44,433 bases of DNA from a virus. The first letter of the stretch is position 1. Each line of letters starts with the position of its first letter. The notes beneath the pieces are model-generated. The model saw only the letters and a list, made by a program, of their open reading frames with translations, was not told the origin of the DNA and ran no database searches. Shown piece by piece: positions 23,613 to 31,799 of this stretch. The position numbers and the translations under genes were made by a program. Location of the stretch: the IMG/VR virus record IMGVR_UViG_3300044949_001893, positions 1 to 44,433 of that record; one strand, written 5' to 3'.

Positions 23613-25769
23613 TTATGCGGCGGCGGGGGTTGCTGTTGACCCACGCGCCGCAAAGGCTCCGCCCATGCTTTGGGGCTGGGACGCCAGGGCGGGGACGGCG
23701 CCGGTTCTCCCGATTTGGGCGTTTTGGATTTGGGTCATTTGGAAGTTCAGGGCTTGGGCTCTTGCATCGACCATGCCTTTGTAGATTTCGTCGCCGGCGT
23801 ATCTCTGCTGGAGTTGCGGATTTGCCTGGATCGCGCTTTGGAGGACTTGCAATCTCAGCTGGGGATTGACGCCTTGTTCGGGCAATGGGGGCTCGATGCC
23901 GGCGCTGATCTTGGTCAGGGCGAGTTGTTCGTCTTCGGCTTCTTGGGCGGTGGCGACGTCTTGGCTTCTCACGATCATGGACGCGAGGCTTGGGTCTACG
24001 GCCCCGACGATGAAGTTGACCAACCCGGCGCGATCAATAACGCCGGCGACGTCGAGGGGGACGGCGACTTTGGCGATATATTCGAGCTTTTTGCCGAGGA
24101 CTTCGGCGTCGAGGTCGCGGACGTCGAATTCGGCGACCAGGTCGTAGCGGCCTTGGATCTGCTCGCGGCTCACCTGGAAGGGGGCGGGCATGGCGCCGGC
24201 GACTCGGGCGATCTCGGTGTCGCTGACGTATTGCTGCATGAGGGCGAAGGCTTGGGCGATGACGGCTTTGCTGCTGCGGAGCCAGCGGTCGACCATGGTT
24301 TGCTGGGTCAACATGGTGAGCGGCTGCGGGACCGACTGGCTGAAGCGGCCGAAGTATTCGTCGACGTCGCGGCGGGTGGCGGCTTCGATCTCGATGGTGC
24401 CGCTGTCGAAACGCGGGGGGTCCATCCAACCGAATTCGTTGGGGCGTCTTTCCGGGATCTGGGCGCCGGGGCCGAAGATGAGGTTTAGCTTGCCGCGGTT
24501 CGCGGGGACGCGCACGGGCGGGAGGACGGCGACGGCGGCGCGGTCGCTGCGGAAATCGCGCTGCGTTTTGATCTCATACTGTTGGCTCTCGAGGAGCTCG
24601 GGGACGCCGCGGGATTCGAGGAGGTTGCGGGAGATGCGTTCGCGGGCGAATTCGACGAAGGGGTAGTCGCCGTGCGCGTAGGGCAAGAGTTCGCTGACGG
24701 CGACTTCTTCGGCGACGGATTCGTGGAGGACGGTGTAGTGGACGCGGGTGGTTTGGTCCTTGTTGAATTGCTTCTGGTAGTAGTGCCAGAGCTCGATCAT
24801 CTCGCGCTCGGTCTCGAGGTTGATGATTTCTTGCCGGTAGTAATTCCTGATCGGGCGGCGGTAGGCGCCTTTGTGGCGGAGGGCTTGTTCGACGAAGTCT
24901 TCGCTGTAGCCGTCGGTGACGATGCGTTCGCGCAGTTCGGTCTCGGTGACCATTTCGCGCCAGGTGACGTAGCGGGCGCGTTGGAGGTCGGAGGTTTGAG
25001 GGGGAAAGTAGATGTCTTCCCACGGCTCGAGGGCGACGAATTCGGGGCGGTTCTCGAAGAGGTAGGGATTTTCGTAGGTGCAGGCGCCGGTGTTGCGGAG
25101 GTCGCGGACGCAGCTGAGCTTGCCGGCGGCGGGGCCGATGAGGTCGGCAAGCATTTGCTTGGCGTCTTCTTCCTGGAGCGGGTCCATGATGCTCTCGAGG
25201 AGGATCTGGATCATGGGGTCCCCGGTCTCGGCGAGCATGGCGGCGAGCTGGTCGAGGGTGATGGTCTTGGATTCGGTGCGGGTGGTGCGGCGCCAGAAGA
25301 CTCCCATCACGGCGAGGCCGTATTGTTCCTGCATTTGGGCGAGGAGTTCGACTTCGCGGCGTAGGTCGTCGGCGCAGTGCTGGAAGAGCATCCATTTCAG
25401 CGCGGTCTCGGCGCTGACTTTGGCGGCGTAGTCGCTGGACTCGATGGGTTGGAGTTGGATTTTGCTGCGGAAGAAGGCGTTGGTGAGGAGGGCGACGTTC
25501 TCGTTGCAGATTTGGTCGGCAAGGCGGACGCGGGCGTCGCTGGCGCCTTCCCAGGGGAAGGCTTGCTTGGCCAGGGCGGAGGAATGTTTGCGTCCGTCGG
25601 GGGATTGTCCGGACCAGATGGCGTGCCTTACCTCGTAGTTGCGTTGCTTTTTGTCGAGGTAGCCGCCGACGTCGGACTCGGCTTCCTGGATGTTGAGGAG
25701 GAAGCCGCGGATGTCTTCGGGGGTCGGGCGGCCGAGGGTGGCTTCGTAGTTGTAGCCGTCCGACGTCAT
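23613..25769 (-). CDS. Portal protein, 718 aa
   Basis: The start MTSDGYNYEATLGRPTPEDI at 25769 is ATGA-coupled to the previous gene. Length and pattern fit podoviral portals: an early WSGQSPDGRKHSSALAKQAF and PWEGASDARVRLADQICNEN segment, the ALEPWEDIYFPPQTSDLQRA clip/wing region, a long central stem with TTRVHYTVLHESV, and a Gln/Ala-rich C-terminal barrel (LQVLQSAIQANPQLQQRY). It forms the dodecameric DNA channel of the head. It is encoded before the capsid genes in map order and transcribed after them. Confidence 0.88.
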   Translation of the reverse strand: MTSDGYNYEATLGRPTPEDIRGFLLNIQEAESDVGGYLDKKQRNYEVRHAIWSGQSPDGRKHSSALAKQAFPWEGASDARVRLADQICNENVALLTNAFFRSKIQLQPIESSDYAAKVSAETALKWMLFQHCADDLRREVELLAQMQEQYGLAVMGVFWRRTTRTESKTITLDQLAAMLAETGDPMIQILLESIMDPLQEEDAKQMLADLIGPAAGKLSCVRDLRNTGACTYENPYLFENRPEFVALEPWEDIYFPPQTSDLQRARYVTWREMVTETELRERIVTDGYSEDFVEQALRHKGAYRRPIRNYYRQEIINLETEREMIELWHYYQKQFNKDQTTRVHYTVLHESVAEEVAVSELLPYAHGDYPFVEFARERISRNLLESRGVPELLESQQYEIKTQRDFRSDRAAVAVLPPVRVPANRGKLNLIFGPGAQIPERRPNEFGWMDPPRFDSGTIEIEAATRRDVDEYFGRFSQSVPQPLTMLTQQTMVDRWLRSSKAVIAQAFALMQQYVSDTEIARVAGAMPAPFQVSREQIQGRYDLVAEFDVRDLDAEVLGKKLEYIAKVAVPLDVAGVIDRAGLVNFIVGAVDPSLASMIVRSQDVATAQEAEDEQLALTKISAGIEPPLPEQGVNPQLRLQVLQSAIQANPQLQQRYAGDEIYKGMVDARAQALNFQMTQIQNAQIGRTGAVPALASQPQSMGGAFAARGSTATPAAA

Positions 25770-26206
25770 AGGGATGAGACTTGAGTTTGAGACTTGAGTG
25801 ACGGGGTGTTGACCGGTTGGTTCGGCGCCGGGGACGGCGCCGCTACAGTGCACTCAGGTTTCAAGTTTCCGGTTTCAGCCTTCGCGGGTGCTTCGAGTCC
25901 GGCAAAACTTACTTGAGTTTTGCTGGACGATGACTGCACCCGGCACTCGGGGTTGTCGCGGAGCAATGATTTGAGCCAGTCTTTGTCTCTTGTGATTCCG
26001 GGGTTGCGGCGTTCCCAATCGATGAAGGCGAAGGCGTCGATGCTGGCTACGTGTTGCCCTACCCCCTCAATGTGGGCGTGCTCGAGGCGGGCGTTGGCCT
26101 CGGCGATGCGGAGCTGCCGGGCCCGGGCGTTGACGGCTTGGGCGTAGAAGCCGCGCTGTAACTCCTCTTTGACGAGGGAGCCGAGTTCGGTATCTAGATC
26201 AAGCAT
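25766..26206 (-). CDS. Head-associated protein with repeat-derived C-terminus, 146 aa
   Basis: The N-terminal 85 residues (MLDLDTELGSLVKEELQRGF, then FIDWERRNPGITRDKDWLKS) look like a conserved phage module. The last 60 residues are low-complexity. They arise from a GGCGCCG-type hairpin repeat (around 25827-25850) and a heptamer array (25772-25800, encoding LKSQTQVSSL). The overlap with the portal gene is ATGA. The repeat tail looks like an expansion that erased an earlier stop codon. Confidence 0.65.
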   Translation of the reverse strand: MLDLDTELGSLVKEELQRGFYAQAVNARARQLRIAEANARLEHAHIEGVGQHVASIDAFAFIDWERRNPGITRDKDWLKSLLRDNPECRVQSSSSKTQVSFAGLEAPAKAETGNLKPECTVAAPSPAPNQPVNTPSLKSQTQVSSL

Positions 26207-26217
26207 AAGAGACTAAG

Positions 26218-26303
26218 AGCCGAGCGGAGCGAGACAGGCTGAGCGCAGCGAAGCCAAACGAGTTGAAAGGCAGCGGACCGCTGGGCCAGCGGTCCCTACC
26301 GGG
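26218..26303. repeat. Dispersed 38-nt element and third 30-nt palindrome
   Basis: 26218-26255 is the inverse of the element at 20666-20702 (central bases differ). 26274-26303 is an inverted perfect copy of the 30-nt palindrome found twice inside the polyvalent gene. Both are non-coding here. Confidence 0.85.
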
Positions 26304-26323
26304 AGAAGATGTGAGTGAAGGAA

Positions 26324-26413
26324 CACGCTTTTGCTCCCCTGGGAATTTTCCCTGAATCCCACCATGAGTTGTTGCCGAGTTGGCGACATGAACCCAGGGG
26401 AGCAAAGTGCGTG
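26324..26413 (-). repeat. Long inverted repeat / structured RNA candidate
   Basis: A 20-nt arm (26324-26343) pairs with 26393-26413 with one bulge. Two smaller hairpins sit inside: GGGAATTTTCCC, and GTTGCC-gagtt-GGCGAC. It lies in a 215-bp gap between the 149-residue capsid-associated gene and the next late gene. There is no poly-T, so attenuation, RNA processing or a mobile palindromic element are possible. A related structure is at 38321-38399. Confidence 0.65.
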
Positions 26414-26421
26414 CTACCTCA

Positions 26422-26871
26422 TCAGCTGAGGCTGTCGAGCTGGGCGACTTCGAGGAAGATGTGGATCTCCCCTTTGTCGAGCTCGAGCAGGTCGTAGCTC
26501 GCCATGGAGGCGAACTTGGCGACCACCGCGGTCGAGGCAACGTAGGCGTGAGGCGTGGTCGAGGCGTGGGCCTTGGCCAACACTTCGGTGCCGTTCACGT
26601 TGATTTGCTGCGACGTGATGAAGCGGTCGTCGTCGGTGGCGTCGCCAACGATGACGGTGTTGCTGTTGTAGGCCGAGGTGCCGACCAGCTCGAAGGGGGT
26701 CTTCAAGTAGGTGGCGGCGGACTTCACGACGCTGTTGGCCGGCAGGGTGATCAAGGTGATGTCCTGCGCGGTGTTGTCGGTGCCCTGCGTCAGATCGGTG
26801 TGATCAATGACGAAGCGGTAGTTGAATCCACGAGGACTCTCGTGGAGGCTGCGGAATGCGTTAGTTGTCAT
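26422..26871 (-). CDS. Capsid-associated / decoration-like protein, 149 aa
   Basis: GGAGG lies upstream of the ATG at 26871. MTTNAFRSLHESPRGFNYRF, then a beta-rich body (LITLPANSVVKSAATYLKTP, YVASTAVVAKFASM) ending in DLLELDKGEIHIFLEVAQLD. Encoded directly after the major capsid gene, it is probably a head decoration or capsid-completion protein. Family unrecognised. Confidence 0.75.
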   Translation of the reverse strand: MTTNAFRSLHESPRGFNYRFVIDHTDLTQGTDNTAQDITLITLPANSVVKSAATYLKTPFELVGTSAYNSNTVIVGDATDDDRFITSQQINVNGTEVLAKAHASTTPHAYVASTAVVAKFASMASYDLLELDKGEIHIFLEVAQLDSLS

Positions 26872-26889
26872 AGTGATGATTTCCTCCGA

Positions 26890-27903
26890 TTAGTCCGCGG
26901 TGCTGGCGATCTTGCCGTGCACGAGGGGGTTATCGACCTGGAGCGCAGCGATCGTGTCCACGATGCCACGGGGGCCTCCGCCGGCGTCGTCGAGCGGCAT
27001 GTAGCGCGGGCGACGGTTGTAGCGGATCGAAACGCCATCCATATCCAGGAGGTAACCGCGACGCAGCTGGGAAGCTGTGACTTGGTCTTTAGCCAGGAAC
27101 AAGGACGGTGTGAGGGCCAAGTCGCCGAAGTCTCCAACGAACAGATCGACCTTCGCGTAGTAGCTCATGTCTTCGCTGTTCTGGTTGAAGGTGCGAACGA
27201 CGGCGCCGGTGTTGGTGCTGCCGAACTGAACCTGCTGGAAGCCAGTAAAGCGGCGTTTGAGGGTCGGCCCGCACAAAAGCGTGTAGCTCTTGTTTTTGCC
27301 GCACTGCTCATACAACGACTGGAGCAGCGCCTGGATGGTGCCATCCGTGATGCTGTTGGTCGCGGTCGTGGTGATGGACGCGGCGGGTGTGCGGTAGGCA
27401 GCGGGAACGGCGGTGGCGCTGTCGGATTGAGCCGAGTTGGAAATCCAACTACCCAGGCCCCTAGTTTTGAAGGGGGTGGTGCCGGATTGTTCGGTGCTGT
27501 CCTGGTCGGAGCAGAACACGGATTCGAGATCGCGTGCGAGCTCCTGGAGGGAGCGGGTCACGCTACGAGCCATCTCCCGTTTGCGGCCGATGCCGGCGAC
27601 ATCCGAGACGGACTCGGCGAGGTCGTCGACCTTGGGCAAACGCCACATCTTTTGGATGCGGCCGTAGAGGCGGGCGCGGTTGGCAGCCTGGTTGGAGAAC
27701 GTGGTTGCGTCCTGGTTGGAGAGCACGCCGGTGAGGACGGGCTCGTTCATTGCGTCGACAAGCCAGCTGAAAAGCGGGTTGGTCGGGTCTTTGGATTTTT
27801 TCGCCATCGAGAGCAGCGGTGTGCTCTTTTGGTCCGCAACCGCGATGAGGTCCGCGAGATCCTCGCGTGCGCCCACCTGGTTGGTAATGAGAAGTTCAGC
27901 CAT
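26890..27903 (-). CDS. Major capsid protein, DUF5309/SU10 type, 337 aa
   Basis: The protein has the DUF5309 (SU10-like major capsid) layout: MAELLITNQVGAREDLADLI, ADQKSTPLLSMAKKSK, then PLFSWLVDAMNEPVLTGVLS, WRLPKVDDLAESVSDVAGIG and the late GDLALTPSLFLAKDQV and LDMDGVSIRYNRRPRYMPL segments. It builds the HK97-fold head shell. The gene is flanked by the scaffold gene and the capsid-associated gene. The upstream ribosome-binding site is weak (AAAACC), unlike the neighbour. Confidence 0.88.
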   Translation of the reverse strand: MAELLITNQVGAREDLADLIAVADQKSTPLLSMAKKSKDPTNPLFSWLVDAMNEPVLTGVLSNQDATTFSNQAANRARLYGRIQKMWRLPKVDDLAESVSDVAGIGRKREMARSVTRSLQELARDLESVFCSDQDSTEQSGTTPFKTRGLGSWISNSAQSDSATAVPAAYRTPAASITTTATNSITDGTIQALLQSLYEQCGKNKSYTLLCGPTLKRRFTGFQQVQFGSTNTGAVVRTFNQNSEDMSYYAKVDLFVGDFGDLALTPSLFLAKDQVTASQLRRGYLLDMDGVSIRYNRRPRYMPLDDAGGGPRGIVDTIAALQVDNPLVHGKIASTAD

Positions 27904-27951
27904 TGTAGTTGGTTTTCTAAATGTTGGTTTGGAATCTTGGTTGGAGTTCGA

Positions 27952-29001
27952 TCACACGATCGACTCCATGAATGCTTCGAGGGCGTTGCGATCGCCTCGG
28001 GCCTTGAGCGCGGTGTCGGCCTTTTGCCGCAGGGCCGCGCTCGAATTTGCAGATACTTTGGGACTGGCGCTCGGAGTCGGGGTTTTCGGCACCTTGTCGG
28101 TGGCCGCCGCTTTCGTCGCCGGTGCTTTCTTGGTCTTGTCGGCGGATGCTCGCTTTTGCATCTGCTCGACACGTGCCATGCGCAGTTGTTGACCCGCAAA
28201 CGCGTCGCCTACGATGAGTTCCCAATTCGGAAAACTCACGATGGTCGGATATTGCTTGAGCGTGGCCTGGAGGAATTGATGGGCGCTGGTCCCGTTCTGG
28301 AAGAATTCGGGATAGAACGCTTTGGCTTCCGGGAGCGTTTGCTCGCGGACGCGGATGTATTCCTGCTGGCGTGGGCCGGCTTTGACCAGGGCTCGGGCGT
28401 TGGCGCGGATTTGTTTGACGGCGTCGGAGTCGTAATACTTCTCCTCGCCGGCAACCGTTACCGTGCCGCCGTCGCGGTGGTCGTCGGTCCAATCAAGGAC
28501 CGCTTGGGCCTTTGCAATCTCCGCCTCGAGGGCGGCTGCGTCTGTGAAAGAACTGAGCGGGTTTGCGGGGTCCTGGATGATGACCGGTGGCTTGGCGTCG
28601 GCGGCGGCTTTCGCGTCGGCGAGCTGGGCCTTGAGATCGTCGAGCTGCTCGAGGGCTTCGCGTTTTTGGGCGGTGAGCTTGTCGATGCGTTGCTGGACTT
28701 TGGTGGGAGCTTCGGGCTCTTCGGCCTTGGCTTCCTCGTCGGTCCCCTCGCCTTCCTCGTCGGATGGCTCGGCGTCGGTCTCGTCGGTTTTTTCTTCGGT
28801 GTCCCCGGATTCTTCGGCGGCTGGCTCGGAGTCTGGCTCTTCGTCGGCTGCGTCGGTTCCGCTGGTTTCTGCGTCTGGCTCGGTTGTCGCGGCGGTCGGC
28901 TTGGCGAACTGGACGCCGAGATGTTCGGCGATGTCTGCGAAGTCGATGTCGGTGACGTCCGGACCGTTAGTTTGCACCTTGTCGGTGGTGTCTGTTGCCA
29001 T
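27952..29001 (-). CDS. Scaffolding protein, 349 aa
   Basis: Start MATDTTDKVQTNGPDVTDID at 29001; an upstream start at 29016 (MDPLT) is possible. It has an extremely acidic first half (PDAETSGTDAADEEPDSEPA, EEKTDETDAEPSDEEG), a coiled-coil (APTKVQQRIDKLTAQKREAL), then a basic tail, the usual charge layout of podoviral scaffolds that are expelled from the procapsid. Directly upstream of the capsid gene. Confidence 0.85.
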   Translation of the reverse strand: MATDTTDKVQTNGPDVTDIDFADIAEHLGVQFAKPTAATTEPDAETSGTDAADEEPDSEPAAEESGDTEEKTDETDAEPSDEEGEGTDEEAKAEEPEAPTKVQQRIDKLTAQKREALEQLDDLKAQLADAKAAADAKPPVIIQDPANPLSSFTDAAALEAEIAKAQAVLDWTDDHRDGGTVTVAGEEKYYDSDAVKQIRANARALVKAGPRQQEYIRVREQTLPEAKAFYPEFFQNGTSAHQFLQATLKQYPTIVSFPNWELIVGDAFAGQQLRMARVEQMQKRASADKTKKAPATKAAATDKVPKTPTPSASPKVSANSSAALRQKADTALKARGDRNALEAFMESIV

Positions 29002-29016
29002 GGTTAGTGGGTCCAA

Positions 29017-29366
29017 GTCCCGGCAGGATTCGGGTTGCCCGGCGTGTGGGCCGTGCGTGCGGGGTGAATCAAGAAGTCCCTGCGCATGCAGGGGGAATTA
29101 CGGCGCCGGTGGGCGGATGGCAAAGGGGTGCGGTCACAAAGCACCGCAATGCACTGCAAAGCACTGCAAATTGGTCGCTGGGCGACCTGTCTCGCAGACT
29201 CGGCTGTGCGGAATTACCGGAGAGGTTTGCAGTGGGCAGTTTTCAGTGAGAGGCAAGAATGATGGGGATTGGAGATTGGAAATTTGAGATTTGAAAAATG
29301 CGGCGTAGTTCAAACGTGGCTTGGACTATTGCGCGGTTTGTATGCGGCGGGTCCGGAGGCCCCGCC
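29017..29366. repeat. 350-bp intergenic region made of repeats
   Basis: It contains a 34-nt array of GCACTGCAA units (29137-29170; near copy at 31097-31130), part of a dispersed CTGTCTCGC element (29186-29207) and a heptamer array (29265-29297). A 27-nt palindrome (29345-29371) runs into the end of the next gene. No credible gene or promoter is seen. Confidence 0.7.
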
Positions 29367-29510
29367 CTACCTGCTTACTTGCCAGAGGCCGATTTGAGCC
29401 AGGGCGTAGCCCCACCAGACGAGCATGAGAGCGTAGCGGCCGGTCCATGCCATCTCGGCGCCTATGACAAAGTAGACAATGCCTACGCTGGCAATGAGCC
29501 AGGTGCTCAT
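29367..29510 (-). CDS. Small two-helix membrane protein, 47 aa
   Basis: The ATG at 29510 is ATGA-coupled to the previous gene. MSTWLIASVGIVYFVIGAEM and RYALMLVWWGYALAQIGLW give two transmembrane segments. Similar tiny membrane proteins occur near phage terminase and head genes. Its last codons overlap a 27-nt palindromic repeat. A holin role is possible but it is far from the lysis cassette. Confidence 0.65.
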   Translation of the reverse strand: MSTWLIASVGIVYFVIGAEMAWTGRYALMLVWWGYALAQIGLWQVSR

Positions 29511-29785
29511 TTGCGCTTGTAGCCGAGGGCGGTGAGGATGGTTGTCAGCTCGCGGCTGCGTTGGTCGATGACTTCTTCGGCGGCGTCGGGGAACGCGGCG
29601 TGGAGGAATTCGTGCAGCTCGATGCGCAGGCGTTTGCGGCCGACTAGGCGGGAGTCGATGAGAATTTTGTGCCCGGGGGTTTTGTCGCCGGGCTCGGGAG
29701 TGAAGGCGTAGCCGTCGTTGCCGCCTTTGAGCCGGACGTATTTCCACGGCCAGGTGCGCGATGCGATCTGGAACCTGTGGGTCAT
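29507..29785 (-). CDS. Putative zinc metallopeptidase-like small protein, 92 aa
   Basis: The motif IELHEFLHAAFPDAAEE carries HExxH, the usual zinc-binding pair. It follows a short alpha/beta start (RTWPWKYVRLKGGNDGYAFT). The rest is helical (QRSRELTTILTALGYK). Such small HExxH proteins recur in podoviruses between packaging and head genes; activity is unproven. A further glutamate downstream could be the third ligand. Confidence 0.65.
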   Translation of the reverse strand: MTHRFQIASRTWPWKYVRLKGGNDGYAFTPEPGDKTPGHKILIDSRLVGRKRLRIELHEFLHAAFPDAAEEVIDQRSRELTTILTALGYKRK

Positions 29786-29791
29786 GGCGGA

Positions 29792-30067
29792 CTAGCTCTT
29801 GATGAGCCGGTAGTGAGGGACGGCGCGGGCGCGTTGTTCGAGTTGGATGATGTAGTCCTTGCGCTCGGCGGCGCCGTCTTTGACCAGTTTGCGGACGCGT
29901 TCGCTGGTGATGCAGATGGATTTGCCGGTTTCTTGGGCGAGCTGGGCGACGGTGAACCATCCGGCAGGGACATGATCGAGCTTCACGGAGCTTTTCTTGA
30001 GCTCGGTGATGAATTGGGCGAGCGAGGATTCGATTTGCTCGGCGGTGATCTTGGACTTTTTGCTCAT
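29792..30067 (-). CDS. Small HTH-like DNA-binding protein, 91 aa
   Basis: MSKKSKITAEQIESSLAQFI is followed by AGWFTVAQLAQETGKSICIT and SERVRKLVKDGAAERKDY, a winged-helix pattern. The start at 30067 overlaps the phosphoesterase stop (ATGA). It may be a small terminase-like or regulatory DNA-binding protein near packaging genes; unproven. Confidence 0.65.
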   Translation of the reverse strand: MSKKSKITAEQIESSLAQFITELKKSSVKLDHVPAGWFTVAQLAQETGKSICITSERVRKLVKDGAAERKDYIIQLEQRARAVPHYRLIKS

Positions 30068-30885
30068 AGATGGGTCACTTTGGGCGCCGGGGGGTTGTAG
30101 AAGATGTGATGCGGGCTTGGGAGGGCGCCTTGGGGTTTGCCGCGCCAGTCGAGGATGAGCAGGCTGGGACGCGGGATGCTGTCGGGGACGACTTTGTGTC
30201 CGTGGCGGGTCAAGAATTGCCATCCGCCGGTGACGCCGATCATGCCGCTGCCGTCGCTGTAGACGCCGCCGCAATGGCGATGGCCGCGGAGATAGACTTG
30301 GGCGACGGGGTGGCCGGCGCGGACGGAGTTGAGGCGGGCGTTGCCGAGGGTGATCGAAAGGGCGCTGGCTTCGAGGTAGGCGCGGGAGGTCGCGCCGATG
30401 TGGTGGGTGGCGTCGATGGCGCAGCCGTGGATGTTGATGAGCCATTTCTCGCGGGCGACTTCGTCGCGGGCGCCGATGAGCCTGGCGAGGTAGCTCTCGA
30501 CGTCGTGGGTATGACATTCGGTGCCTTTGACGACAAAGGTGGCGGCGGCTTTCGAGGTGAGCGGCTTGAGGGCTTCGGCGGCCATGGCGCAGTGGTTTTC
30601 GATTAAGCTGGCGACGACTTCGGGGCTGCGGTGGTGGATGCCTTCGGTGGCGTCGCCGTTGACCAGGACGGCGTAGGGGTCGGGGCCGGCGATGGTGGCG
30701 ACTTGGCTGAGGGCGTTTTGCCAGCATTCCCACAACCAACGCTGGTGATAGTTCTTGCCGAAATTGATGGTGTTTCCAGCGAGGTTCTCGCTGTCGGGCG
30801 GCATGAGGCCGACGGTGCTGCCGCAGTGCAGATCGGAGCAGACGACGAGGATCGACGGCTTTTTGTCGGCTTTCTTCTTGGGCAT
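30064..30885 (-). CDS. Calcineurin-like metallophosphoesterase, 273 aa
   Basis: The metal-binding motifs of the family are in order: SDLHCGSTVG, VLVNGDATEGI, VKGTECHTHD, DATHHIGATS and LRGHRHCGGVYSD. The start MPKKKADKKPSILVV at 30885 is preferred because it is the natural beginning of the first strand; an in-frame start at 30918 is also available. Phages often carry such enzymes near packaging and DNA-processing genes; a 5'-phosphatase or nuclease function cannot be told from sequence. Confidence 0.85.
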   Translation of the reverse strand: MPKKKADKKPSILVVCSDLHCGSTVGLMPPDSENLAGNTINFGKNYHQRWLWECWQNALSQVATIAGPDPYAVLVNGDATEGIHHRSPEVVASLIENHCAMAAEALKPLTSKAAATFVVKGTECHTHDVESYLARLIGARDEVAREKWLINIHGCAIDATHHIGATSRAYLEASALSITLGNARLNSVRAGHPVAQVYLRGHRHCGGVYSDGSGMIGVTGGWQFLTRHGHKVVPDSIPRPSLLILDWRGKPQGALPSPHHIFYNPPAPKVTHL

Positions 30886-31129
30886 GCGGTTAGTTTGGAG
30901 AAGGCGGAGCGGGCTCAAGGGGGCCTCTTACCTCCGCAAAACCTTCCCGGTGCACAGAGAAAGGAGCGGGGCCGTCCGTGGAATAGATCCGGAGAGCAGT
31001 GGCGACGCCATGCTTTGACTTGTTTTTGACGCGTTGCCTTTCCATGCGGGGGGAGCAATGCGGGGGCGACGGGGGAATTGCCAGTCGTTGCGGCAGCAAA
31101 GCACCGCAATCCACTGCAAAGCACCGCAA
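30886..31129. repeat. Non-coding gap with 34-nt array
   Basis: A GGGGGAATTGC stretch precedes a 34-nt array of GCACTGCAA-type units (31097-31130), matching the 29137-29170 array in 31 of 34 positions. No gene is seen. Confidence 0.7.
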
Positions 31130-31414
31130 TTAAAGCCCCTGCGGGCTGGCTATGGCGTCGGCGCGGCGGGCGGCGAGGTCTTCCTTGAGGGAGAGGATGG
31201 CGTCCATGCCGCCGGCGGTGTGGGCGAGAAGGCTCGGTTGCTGCGCGGTTTGCGGGGCGCGGACGATTGCCTGGGCATCACCGATATGCTCGTCGATCAC
31301 GGCCATGATGGCCGCCCAAAGAGGCGTGCTCTCCGGGACGGCCAAGGCGCCGCGTTTCTCTTGGTCGGTCAACGTGGGGACGTCGATGCGGATTTTGCGG
31401 GTGAACCAGTTCAT
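31130..31414 (-). CDS. Conserved phage protein near terminase, 94 aa
   Basis: MNWFTRKIRIDVPTLTDQEK is followed by TPLWAAIMAVIDEHIGDAQA, a helical domain that recurs in phages beside the packaging genes. Function unknown. Coupled to the 44-residue gene. Confidence 0.65.
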   Translation of the reverse strand: MNWFTRKIRIDVPTLTDQEKRGALAVPESTPLWAAIMAVIDEHIGDAQAIVRAPQTAQQPSLLAHTAGGMDAILSLKEDLAARRADAIASPQGL

Positions 31415-31545
31415 TTGGCTTTGAAGCCTCCGCGTTTGTTCTTCATCGCCGAGTAGACCTTCGGGGCGATCGTGCTCTTGGATTTCGGCCGGCTGGTGCC
31501 GGCGGCCTTGCGGCGGTTGATGTTGGCATACAGTCCTTGTTTCAT
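31411..31545 (-). CDS. Tiny basic head/packaging-region protein, 44 aa
   Basis: MKQGLYANINRRKAAGTSRP continues KSKSTIAPKVYSAMKNKRGG. This GLYANINxRKxAGTSRPKSKST signature recurs in short phage proteins next to terminase genes. Very basic, so probably DNA-binding or head-internal. AAAGG precedes the start. Confidence 0.7.
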   Translation of the reverse strand: MKQGLYANINRRKAAGTSRPKSKSTIAPKVYSAMKNKRGGFKAK

Positions 31546-31556
31546 GTTTTTCCTTT

Positions 31557-31799
31557 CTACCATTTGACTTTGTCGGCCCAATACGCGGCGGACATCTTGC
31601 CTTTGGCGATGTTCTTGGCGTGGCGGGCTTTGAATGATTTGTTCCGGGCGGTCCCGGCCGGTGATCCCTTCACGCCTTGTTGGCCGAAGCGGATGATTTT
31701 CTCGACGCCGCCGGAGCAGGCCTTGACCACGTGCGACTTGGTCGCGTGGCCGGGCGTGCGCTTGGGCGCGTTGCATTTCATGGCTGATTTTCCGATCAT
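31557..31799 (-). CDS. Conserved phage protein (KSHVVKAC...ARHAKNIAKGKMSAAYWA), 80 aa
   Basis: The core KSHVVKACSGGVEKIIRFGQ then NKSFKARHAKNIAKGKMSAA with YWADKVKW is a widespread phage signature near the terminase gene. It is basic and likely DNA-binding or a small packaging accessory. MIGKSAMKC start; a second Met is six codons in. Confidence 0.7.
   Translation of the reverse strand: MIGKSAMKCNAPKRTPGHATKSHVVKACSGGVEKIIRFGQQGVKGSPAGTARNKSFKARHAKNIAKGKMSAAYWADKVKW

Noticed and set aside
26407-29007. 866-codon open frame on the + strand opposite scaffold and capsid genes
   Set aside because: It is antisense to well-supported genes and spans an intergenic gap; Val/Gly-rich composition is that of a high-GC shadow frame.
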